Assembly: GCA_035524895.1 (NCBI GenBank)
Contig: DATLFI010000162.1
Span: 1-24,853 of the forward strand
Length of the DNA: 24,853 bases
Direction: 5' to 3'
DNA from: DATLFI01 sp035524895
GTDB lineage: Bacteria > Acidobacteriota > Thermoanaerobaculia > Multivoradales > Multivoraceae
This document shows, one piece after another, positions 16,803 through 24,853 of this stretch (positions are counted from its first letter, which is position 1; the number at the start of each line of letters is the position of its first letter). The notes beneath the pieces were generated by a model. It had not been told where the DNA came from, searched no databases, and was given only the letters and a program-made list of their open reading frames with translations. The translations under genes and the position numbers were made by a program.

Positions 16803-17828
16803 ATGAAAGTCAAATCTCGAAGTTCGCTTGCCGTCGGCCGCCGAACGGGCTCCGAAGCCTCTCCGGTCGAGCGCACCCCCCACCCCGCGCAGTCTCAGCT
16901 CTTCCGACAGACCACGATCGGTCGCCCCGTCGCCATCGACGGCGTGGGCATCCACACGGGACAGCTCGTGCGCCTTCGCCTCCTGCCGGCGCCCACCGGC
17001 ACCGGCGTGATCTTCCGCCGGACCGACAGCGGCGGGATCGAGATTCCTGCACTCGCGTCTCACGTTGCCTCGCTCGAGCTCGCGACGACGCTCGGGCGCG
17101 ACGACGTCACAGTGTCGACGGTCGAGCACCTGATGGCCGCCGTGCACATGGCGCAAATCGACAACCTGGTGGTCGAGGTCGACGGACCCGAGGTGCCGAT
17201 CCTCGACGGATCCGCGCTGCCGTACTGGCGCCTGCTGGAGGCCGCCGGGGTCACGCGCCAGGATCAGAACCGCCGCATCGTCGCGATACGCGAACCGGTC
17301 GAGGTGTCCGACAACGGCAAGCGGATTCGCGTCTCTCCGTACCCGGGCCTGCGCGTCACCTACGCGCTCGAGTACCCGCAGCCGTCGATCGGCCGGCAGA
17401 CCGTGGACGTGGTTGCCGAGGGAGAGCGCTTCGTTCGCGAGCTGGCTCCCGCGCGCACGTTCGCGCTGCTCGAGGACATCGAGCGCCTGCACCGCAACGG
17501 CCTCGGGCTCGGTGGCCGTGAGGACAACTGCATCGTGTTCGACGAAGCAGGTCCGATCAACACCGAGCTTCGCTTCGCCGACGAGCCGGTTCGCCACAAA
17601 GCACTGGACGCGATCGGCGACCTGGCCTTGCTCGGGGGCCCGATCTGGGGGCACGTCGAGGTCGAGCGGGGCGGCCACCTCTTGCACTTCCGCCTGATCG
17701 AAGCGCTGCAGGCGCGTCCCCAGGCTTGGACGTTCCTCAGTGCCGAGAACGCGCATTCGACCTGGACCGGCGACCACGACGCTGAGGCATCGCTGATAGA
17801 ACCGCCGTTCCGGCTCTCGTCCACCTGA
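16803..17828 (+). CDS. lpxC: UDP-3-O-acyl-N-acetylglucosamine deacetylase
   Basis: A zinc enzyme that carries out the first committed step of lipid A synthesis. It has 341 residues from the ATG at 16803, including an N-terminal extension of about 33 residues before the usual start (QTTIGRPVAIDGVGIHTG); no later start codon is available. Zinc ligands are H109 in STVEHL and H265 and D269 in RHKALDAIGD; the catalytic pair is E108 and H292 in RGGHLL. GPEVPILDGSALP is typical. It heads a plus-strand series with the DUF4390 gene and ntrYC and has a sigma-54-type promoter 200 bases upstream. A ribosome site before this ATG is weak. Confidence 0.95.
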   Translation: MKVKSRSSLAVGRRTGSEASPVERTPHPAQSQLFRQTTIGRPVAIDGVGIHTGQLVRLRLLPAPTGTGVIFRRTDSGGIEIPALASHVASLELATTLGRDDVTVSTVEHLMAAVHMAQIDNLVVEVDGPEVPILDGSALPYWRLLEAAGVTRQDQNRRIVAIREPVEVSDNGKRIRVSPYPGLRVTYALEYPQPSIGRQTVDVVAEGERFVRELAPARTFALLEDIERLHRNGLGLGGREDNCIVFDEAGPINTELRFADEPVRHKALDAIGDLALLGGPIWGHVEVERGGHLLHFRLIEALQARPQAWTFLSAENAHSTWTGDHDAEASLIEPPFRLSST

Positions 17829-17849
17829 CGGGTCGCCAACCAGGACCCG
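17829..17849 (+). terminator. small hairpin after lpxC
   Basis: Arms CGGGTC and GACCCG with a 9-base loop begin right after the lpxC stop. No T-tract follows. It is weak, and reading into the next gene 61 bases after the stop seems likely. Confidence 0.2.
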
Positions 17850-17889
17850 CTAGCTGGCGCGGCCTCGACCCGGCGCTAAGCTACGCCGG

Positions 17890-18465
17890 ATGGCTCGAAC
17901 AACGCACGCTGGGATGATCGCGGCGCTGCTCGCGGTCTGCTGGGTCGCTCCGCTGCACGCCGCCGACTCTCGACCGGCGATCCGCGACCTCCAGATCCGC
18001 CGGAGCGACAGTCAGATCCGAGTGAGCTTCCAGCTCGTGGAAGCGTTCGACGACGAGGTGCGCCAGCGGATCGAGTCTGGTCTGCCGACTGGCTTCGTGT
18101 TCGAGGCCAAGCTCGAGAAGAAGCGCCGCTGGTGGTTCAACGACGCTGTCCTGCGATCGCGCATCGAAGCGGTGGCGATGTACAACGCCGTCACGCGCGA
18201 GTACCTGGTGAACACCAAGCAGGATGGACGCCTCATCGACAGCCGCGTGTTCACCTCGCTCGGCGATGCCCAGAAGGCGATGTCCCGAGTCCACGACATC
18301 GCCGTGTTCCACCTCGACGCACTACCGCGCGGGCGACTGACCGTGCTGGTACGCGCCGAGCTCGGTTCCCGAACCCTGCTCTCGCTCTTTCCCACCACGG
18401 TGCACACCAACTGGGCGGAGTCCGAGCCGTTCCGTCTGGTCGCGGGGCGCGACGACGAGTCATGA
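17890..18465 (+). CDS. DUF4390 exported protein
   Basis: A 191-residue protein with a signal peptide ending near APLHA at residues 20-24, so it is periplasmic. The body fits DUF4390: a beta-rich domain with IRVSFQLVEAFDDEVRQRIE, GLPTGFVFEAKLEKKRRWWF and YLVNTKQDGR. Genes of this family often precede NtrY-type kinases, as here (58-base gap), suggesting a role in the signal input of the kinase. Biochemical function is unknown. Confidence 0.85.
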   Translation: MARTTHAGMIAALLAVCWVAPLHAADSRPAIRDLQIRRSDSQIRVSFQLVEAFDDEVRQRIESGLPTGFVFEAKLEKKRRWWFNDAVLRSRIEAVAMYNAVTREYLVNTKQDGRLIDSRVFTSLGDAQKAMSRVHDIAVFHLDALPRGRLTVLVRAELGSRTLLSLFPTTVHTNWAESEPFRLVAGRDDES

Positions 18466-18523
18466 CCACCGGCCGGCCGCAGCGTGACGAGCCGGCTGCC
18501 CGCGCGGGGCGGAGAACGCTGCG

Positions 18524-20719
18524 ATGAAGGTGCCGAGCTCGGTCCGCCAGCGCCTGCGCGACAACCGCGTCCTGTTCTGGGTGCTGACAGCAGCGCTCCT
18601 GTTCATCACCGCCACCTACTACGTGGTGCTGCAGGGTCGCGACCTCGACCGGGACGTCGTCAACAACCGCGTCCTGCTGTTCTTCCTGCGCAACGTCGAT
18701 GCGGTGCTCATCCTCGCGCTGCTGTTCGTACTGGTGCGCAACCTGGTCAAGCTCTGGCTCGAGCGGCGCCAGCGCGTGCTCGGCTCCAAGTTCAAGACCA
18801 AGCTGGTCGCCACCTACGTCCTCCTGGCGCTGCTGCCCGTCCTGCTGCTCTTCGCCTACGCCAACGGTCTGGTGCAAGGCTCGCTGGACCGACTGTTCCG
18901 GATCCCGGAGGACAGCCTGCTGGAACCCGGCAACCGGGTCGCCCAAGCGCTCACCACCGAGCTCCAGGATCGCCACCGGCTCGACGCGCGCCTCGTACTG
19001 GAGACGATCGCCGGCATCGACCTCGCCGATCCCAACCAGCGGCCGGCGCTCAGCCGCGTGCTCGAGCGCCAGCGCGCCGCACTGGGTGCCGACCTCCTCG
19101 CCGTGTACGAGGACACGGAGTTCGTCCATGCGCTGCTCGACCCGGCGAGCGGCGTCGCGCGCCTCCCCGAGCTGAGCCAGACGCTACTGCTCGAGACGCT
19201 GCGCGAGGGCGTCGCGCAGCAGGTGCACGCGCTCCCGGGCCGGGCAGAGCGCTGGATCGTCGCCGCCGTGGCCTCGCCGCCGGCCAACGGCGCGCGACGG
19301 ACCGTCGTGGTCGCCGGCTCGGTGCTCGGCGCCGAGCTCGCGCGCGACACCCAGAGCCTGGTCGAGGCGTACCAGGCCCAGCGGCAGGTCCTGGTGCAGG
19401 AGAGCGACTTCCGCGCCGCGTCGGTGCTGCTCCTGCTGATGATCACCCTGGTCATCCTGCTGACGACCATCTGGGTCGGGCTGGTGCTGGCGCGTCGCGT
19501 GACCGTGCCGATCGGAGCCCTGGCCGAGGGCACGCGGCGCATCATGAGCGGCGACCTCGACCATCGTGTCGAGGCCCCTGCCGACGACGAGCTGGGCGTC
19601 TTGGTCGACTCGTTCAATCGTATGACCGACGACCTCCAGCAGAACCGCGCCGAGATCGAACGGAGCCAGGGGGACCTCCTGGTGTCCAACCGCCAGCTCG
19701 ACGCGGAGCGGCGGCTGATGGGCGCGGTGCTCCAGAACGTTGCCGCGGGGGTGGTGTCGGTAGATCAGGACGGCACCGTGCTCACCTGCAACAGCGTCGC
19801 GCTCGACATGCTCGGGCTGGAACCACAGGGCCTGATCGGCAAAGGCCTGGTCAGCGCGGTCGAAGAGACTGCCCTGCGCGGTCTCTTCGCCGGAGCGCTG
19901 GCGGCGCCTTCGACGACCCGCGACGAAGTCCGCTTCACCGTCGACGGCGACTGGAAGACCTTCGAGGTCAAGAGCACCCCGATGCTCACCGAGGACGCGG
20001 GCGTCGTCGGACGCGTCATCGTGATCGAAGACCTCACCGAGCTGATCCAGGCCCAGAAGCTCGCGACCTGGAACGAGGCCGCGCGACGCGTGGCGCACGA
20101 GATCAAGAACCCGCTCACCCCGATCAAGCTGTCCGCCGAAAGGCTGCTTCGCAAGTACCGCGCCAACGACCCCAGCCTAGGGTCCGCGCTGGAAACCGCG
20201 GTGGGGACCATCGTGCGCGAGGTCGACAACATGAAGGCGATGGTCGACGAGTTCGCGCGATTCGCGCGCATGCCGCAGCCCCGGCCTACCGGCGTCGACC
20301 TGCGCCGCTTGGTCGACGAGACCGTGCACCTATACCGCGACATCAAGCCCGGTCTCGAGGTCAGCGCCTCGCTCGAAGCCGCGGGCGACGGCCACGCCTC
20401 GCTCGACCCCGAGCAGATCCGCGGCGCGCTGATCAACCTGCTCGACAACGCGGTCGAGGCCACGCAAGCACCCGGGCAGATCCGGGTCTCGGCGCAGCGC
20501 CTCGACAACCACCTGCGCATTCGTGTCGCCGACACCGGCCCCGGCATTCCGGCCGACGCCCGCGACAAGCTCTTCATGCCCTACTTCTCGACCAAGGGCC
20601 GCGGCACCGGCCTCGGCCTTGCCATCGTGCACCGCATCGTCAGCGACCACCACGGCACCATTCGGGTCGAGGACAACGTGCCGCACGGCGCGGTGTTCAC
20701 GATCGAGCTGCCGCAGTAG
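18524..20719 (+). CDS. NtrY-like membrane sensor histidine kinase
   Basis: A 731-residue kinase with NtrY layout: three N-terminal membrane helices (about 16-36, 58-78 and 93-113), a periplasmic sensor of about 185 residues, a fourth helix (300-322), HAMP (about 323-375), PAS (about 405-510), HisKA with the phospho-acceptor H525 in AHEIKNPLTPIKLS, and HATPase with N box LLDNAVEA, G1 DTGPGIP and G2 GTGLGLAI. The NPLTPIKLSAERL motif is typical of NtrY. It should phosphorylate the NtrC-like protein encoded next. The signal is not known; NtrY proteins of other bacteria respond to envelope, redox or nitrogen conditions. Confidence 0.93.
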   Translation: MKVPSSVRQRLRDNRVLFWVLTAALLFITATYYVVLQGRDLDRDVVNNRVLLFFLRNVDAVLILALLFVLVRNLVKLWLERRQRVLGSKFKTKLVATYVLLALLPVLLLFAYANGLVQGSLDRLFRIPEDSLLEPGNRVAQALTTELQDRHRLDARLVLETIAGIDLADPNQRPALSRVLERQRAALGADLLAVYEDTEFVHALLDPASGVARLPELSQTLLLETLREGVAQQVHALPGRAERWIVAAVASPPANGARRTVVVAGSVLGAELARDTQSLVEAYQAQRQVLVQESDFRAASVLLLLMITLVILLTTIWVGLVLARRVTVPIGALAEGTRRIMSGDLDHRVEAPADDELGVLVDSFNRMTDDLQQNRAEIERSQGDLLVSNRQLDAERRLMGAVLQNVAAGVVSVDQDGTVLTCNSVALDMLGLEPQGLIGKGLVSAVEETALRGLFAGALAAPSTTRDEVRFTVDGDWKTFEVKSTPMLTEDAGVVGRVIVIEDLTELIQAQKLATWNEAARRVAHEIKNPLTPIKLSAERLLRKYRANDPSLGSALETAVGTIVREVDNMKAMVDEFARFARMPQPRPTGVDLRRLVDETVHLYRDIKPGLEVSASLEAAGDGHASLDPEQIRGALINLLDNAVEATQAPGQIRVSAQRLDNHLRIRVADTGPGIPADARDKLFMPYFSTKGRGTGLGLAIVHRIVSDHHGTIRVEDNVPHGAVFTIELPQ

Positions 20720-20720
20720 C

Positions 20721-20830
20721 GCCCCCGCCCAACGTCCAACACCCCGCCCAAGCGGTCCTCCACACCCCCGACCCGACGGTCGCCCGCCCGCGACCTCCAG
20801 CCACCACCGCCCAAGGCTCCGATCCCCCAC
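20721..20830 (+). terminator. C-rich, G-poor stretch, candidate Rho loading site
   Basis: By hand count these 110 bases contain 64 C, 20 G, 19 A and 7 T on the plus strand, starting right after the ntrY stop. Such unstructured C-rich RNA is what Rho binds. It occupies most of the 174-base gap before ntrC and so may reduce ntrC expression relative to ntrY. Confidence 0.35.
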
Positions 20831-20893
20831 CGGCAACCCGTGGTGGAGCCCCGTGGGCTGCCAGCCACCGCGGCAGCGACTACTATTCCGAAC

Positions 20894-22264
<1,371 letters not shown>

Positions 22265-22337
22265 AGCAGCGGGGCGCGCGGCCGGCCCGGGCCGAGCCCC
22301 GACGCAGAGAGCAGCAGGAGCCACGGAGAACCAACCC

Positions 22338-22790
22338 ATGTCCGAGAGCCCCCAGGCACGCCTCGAGGCCGACCTCAAAGAGGCGATGAAAGCACGCGAC
22401 AAGGATCGCACCGCGACACTGCGCATGCTGCTCGCGATGGTCAAGAACCGCCGCATCGAGCTAGGCGCAGACATCGGCGAAGCCGAGCTCGTTGCCCTCG
22501 CCCGCAAGTCGATCAAGCAGCGAGAAGACTCGGCGACACAGTACCGCCAGGGCAACCGCCCGGAGCTGGCGCAGAAGGAGGAGGCCGAGATCTCGATCCT
22601 CGAGGCCTACCTGCCGCCGCCGGTCGACGAGACCGCTGTCCGCGAGGAGGTTCGAGCCTACCTGCGCGCCGCCGGGCTGTCGGGCCCCAAGGCGATGGGC
22701 GCCGTCATGAAGGAGATGTCCGCGCGCTATGCGGGCAAGGTGGATGGGAAGACGCTGTCGGGGATCGTCAGGGAGGAGCTCGCGGGGTGA
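22338..22790 (+). CDS. GatB/YqeY-domain protein
   Basis: A 150-residue helical protein resembling the tail domain of the GatB amidotransferase subunit. Recognisable are an N-terminal helix, LEADLKEAMKARDKDRTATL, RMLLAMVKNRRIELG, and the C-terminal ending KAMGAVMKEMSARYAGKVDG followed by a short tail. The domain binds tRNA in GatB; the role of the free-standing form is not well settled. A GGAG site precedes the ATG. It lies 73 bases after ntrC and 60 bases before selB. Confidence 0.9.
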   Translation: MSESPQARLEADLKEAMKARDKDRTATLRMLLAMVKNRRIELGADIGEAELVALARKSIKQREDSATQYRQGNRPELAQKEEAEISILEAYLPPPVDETAVREEVRAYLRAAGLSGPKAMGAVMKEMSARYAGKVDGKTLSGIVREELAG

Positions 22791-22850
22791 GTCCTTGTCC
22801 TTGTCCCGTGCGCCCGCATCGCACCTCTTCCCCGCGCTGAGCATCGTCCC

Positions 22851-24761
22851 ATGCGCCTCACCGTCGGCACCGCCGGCCACATCGACCACGGCAAGACGGC
22901 TCTGGTCAAGGCGCTCACCGGCATCGACTGCGACCGCCTGATCGAGGAGAAGCGCCGCGGCATCACCATCGACCTCGGCTTCGCCCATCTCGAGGACGGC
23001 GAGCTGCAGGTGTCCTTCGTCGACGTGCCAGGTCACGAGCGTTTCGTGCGCAACGCGCTCGCGGGGCTGGGCGGCATCCGCACCATGATGCTGGTGGTGG
23101 CGGCTGACGAGGGAGTGAAGCCTCAGACACGAGAGCACCTGCAGATCTGCTCGCTGCTCGAGATCCCGGCCGGGCTCGCCGTGCTGACCAAGGCGGACCT
23201 CGTCGGCGACGATCTGCTCGAGCTCGCGCAGCTCGAGCTCGAGGAGGAGCTGCTCGGCTCGCCGTTCGAGGGTGCGCCGATCGTGGCGGTCTCGAGCACG
23301 ACCGGGCGGGGGATCGACGAGCTGCGTCGCCGTCTCCTGGAGCTCGCGCAACGCGACGAGCCCGACACCTCGCTGGTCGACGAGCCCGCGCGGCTGCCCA
23401 TCGACCGCGCGTTCCACCTCAAGGGTCTCGGCGTGGTGGTGACCGGCACCTTGGCCCAGGGACGTATCAGGCCCGGCGACGCGCTCGAGCTGCTGCCTGG
23501 CGGCGGCTCGGCTCGCGTGCGCAGCGTGCAGGTCCACGGCGCCGATCGCGACGAGGCGTCGGCGGGTGAGCGCGTGTCGCTGCAGCTTGCGGGTGTCGAG
23601 CTCGAGCGCGTCGCGCGCGGCACCCAGGCCGTCGAGCCTGGCGCCTTCCTCGCGACGCGGCGAATTTTGGTACGCTGCCGGCTGCTCCCGGACGCCCCCG
23701 CGGCGATCACTGGCGCGGTGCCGATCCGTTTCCATCTCTACGCCAGCGAGCGCGTCGGCAAGCTGCGGCCGCTCTCGGGCTCGCCGCTCGAGCCCGGCGG
23801 CGAGGCGCTGTGCGACGTGCGACTCGATCGGCCGGTCGCCGCCGCGCGTGGCGATCGCTTCGTGGTGCGCCGGCCGTCGCCGCAGCGGACGATCGGCGGC
23901 GGGCTGGTGCTCGACCCGCAGTGGATCGCACTGCGTGGCGGCTCACTGTCGAGCGCGCTCGACGCGCTCGCGGGCAACGACGATCAGGCGCTGCGCCACT
24001 TCGTCGAGCGCGCGGCCGAGCGCGGAGCCGAGCTGCCGGAGCTAGCACGCCGCTTCGGCAAAACGCGCGCCGGCGCGCTGGAACGTCTACAGGCCCAGGT
24101 GCAGGAGGGCCATCTGCTCGAGGCCCCGGCCGGACCCGGTCACGAACGCCGCTGGCTCTCGCCCGGGGTCTACCGGCGCGTGCAGGAGCGCGCTGGCGCG
24201 GTGTTGCGCGACTACTTCGAGCGCCAGCGCATGGCCCTGGGGATGCCGAAGGCCGAGGCGATCACGGCGATCCTCGGCCGGCGCGGCGCGTCGCTGGCCG
24301 ACGTGTACCTCGACTGGCTCCGCCGCGACCGCACGCTGCGCCTCGACGGCGAGCGGGTCGCGCTCCCCGGGCGCGGCAGCGCGCTCACCGCCCAGGAGTC
24401 GACGCTCGCGGACCGCATCGCGACCGGGTTCGCGAAACGGGGGCTCGCCGCGCCCTCGTTCGAGGAGATCCGCGCCGAGGTCAACGCCGCACCCAAGGTC
24501 TTCGAGGGCCTGGTCAAGCACCTGGTAGGGCGCGGAGACCTCGTGCGGTTGCCCACCGGCCTCTTCGTCTCGGCTGCGGCGCTGGCGAAGCTGCGCGAGG
24601 ACCTGCAGGCGAGCGGCTGGGAGCGCTTCGGCGTCGGCCAGTTCAAGGATCGCTTCGGCCTCAGTCGCAAGTGGGCGATCCCGCTGCTCGAATACCTCGA
24701 CGCGCAGGGCGTCACTCGTCGCGTCGGCGACGACCGCCAGGTGGTGCGGCGCAGCGCATGA
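22851..24761 (+). CDS. selB: selenocysteine-specific elongation factor
   Basis: A GTPase that delivers selenocysteyl-tRNA to UGA codons marked by a SECIS hairpin. It has 636 residues. The G1 motif GHIDHGKT is at 9-16, GITIDLGFA at about 37-45 is a SelB hallmark, G3 DVPGHE starts at 58, and TKAD is at 113-116. Beta-barrel domains follow, and the C-terminal half holds the winged-helix repeats that bind SECIS RNA (FEEIRAEVN and FGVGQFKDRFGLSRKWAIPL). The gene implies that the cell makes selenoproteins. selA, selD and the Sec tRNA are not in the window. The stop overlaps the start of the next gene in ATGA. Confidence 0.96.
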   Translation: MRLTVGTAGHIDHGKTALVKALTGIDCDRLIEEKRRGITIDLGFAHLEDGELQVSFVDVPGHERFVRNALAGLGGIRTMMLVVAADEGVKPQTREHLQICSLLEIPAGLAVLTKADLVGDDLLELAQLELEEELLGSPFEGAPIVAVSSTTGRGIDELRRRLLELAQRDEPDTSLVDEPARLPIDRAFHLKGLGVVVTGTLAQGRIRPGDALELLPGGGSARVRSVQVHGADRDEASAGERVSLQLAGVELERVARGTQAVEPGAFLATRRILVRCRLLPDAPAAITGAVPIRFHLYASERVGKLRPLSGSPLEPGGEALCDVRLDRPVAAARGDRFVVRRPSPQRTIGGGLVLDPQWIALRGGSLSSALDALAGNDDQALRHFVERAAERGAELPELARRFGKTRAGALERLQAQVQEGHLLEAPAGPGHERRWLSPGVYRRVQERAGAVLRDYFERQRMALGMPKAEAITAILGRRGASLADVYLDWLRRDRTLRLDGERVALPGRGSALTAQESTLADRIATGFAKRGLAAPSFEEIRAEVNAAPKVFEGLVKHLVGRGDLVRLPTGLFVSAAALAKLREDLQASGWERFGVGQFKDRFGLSRKWAIPLLEYLDAQGVTRRVGDDRQVVRRSA

Positions 24762-24853
24762 CCTCGCCCGCTGTGCGCTTCGAGCGCGTGCTGCGAGGCT
24801 ATCGAGCCGCCGCCCTGCTCGCGTTCAACGCCGGTCTCGCGTTCGTGGCCGCC
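24758..24853 (+). CDS. start of an unidentified gene, cut by the window edge
   Basis: A frame opens at an ATG overlapping the selB stop (ATGA) and runs 32 codons to the end of the window without a stop. The start MTSPAVRFERVLRGYRA leads into a hydrophobic stretch (LLAFNAGLAFVAA), likely a membrane helix. Overlap and hydrophobic pattern support a real gene coupled to selB; the family cannot be told. Confidence 0.55.
   Translation, partial: MTSPAVRFERVLRGYRAAALLAFNAGLAFVAA

Overview
The window is a GC-rich chromosomal segment of a Gram-negative bacterium. LpxC shows that it makes lipid A, and there are periplasmic and exported proteins. The gene mix is an ECF sigma factor paired with a DUF6768 membrane protein, GAF and PAS signalling proteins, several NtrC-type regulators, and DUF4390 followed by NtrY and NtrC. 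This would fit an Acidobacteriota-like lineage (for example Thermoanaerobaculia), but that is an impression from gene content and was not tested. I see no phage, insertion sequence, CRISPR array, rRNA or tRNA.

Layout. (1) 198-1122, minus strand: an ECF sigma factor followed by a DUF6768 membrane protein. (2) 1355-4401, plus strand: modABC plus a short ModE-like regulator, behind an AT-rich palindrome that looks like a ModE operator. (3) 4663-7023, plus: an orphan membrane histidine kinase with PAS, GAF and PAS domains. (4) 12826 down to 7044, minus: an NtrC-type activator with a GAF sensor, a 51-residue membrane protein, then an RsbW-like kinase, an RsbV-like STAS protein and an RsbU-like phosphatase, and finally an exported isoaspartyl methyltransferase. 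(5) 16296 down to 12935, minus: smpB and uvrA, with uvrA interrupted by one in-frame TAA. (6) 16575-22264, plus: lpxC, a DUF4390 protein, and an NtrY/NtrC two-component pair. (7) 22338-24853, plus: a YqeY-like protein, selB, and the start of one more gene.

The main new signal is regulatory. I find two sites, both between genes, that match the sigma-54 -24/-12 consensus with exact spacing. One lies on the minus strand (11052 to 11037), 20 nt before the well-supported small membrane ORF and just downstream of the GAF-type activator gene. The other lies on the plus strand (16575-16590) before lpxC and its downstream ntrY/ntrC genes. Each has an inverted repeat centred about 130-137 bp upstream of the predicted start, the usual position of an activator enhancer. 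This suggests two sigma-54 circuits: one switching on a small membrane protein and perhaps the partner-switching module, the other tying lipid A synthesis to NtrY/NtrC with possible autoregulation. The promoters are read from sequence; the regulatory links are inference.

Other points: the GAF-type activator has GVATGV where sigma-54 activators normally have GAFTGA, while the NtrC at 20894 keeps the canonical loop. Several genes of the minus-strand signalling cluster end in GC-rich hairpins without a T-tract. A strongly C-rich, G-poor stretch after ntrY resembles a Rho loading region. SelB implies selenocysteine use, and together with molybdate import it would suit Mo/Se enzymes such as formate dehydrogenase, though none is visible here.
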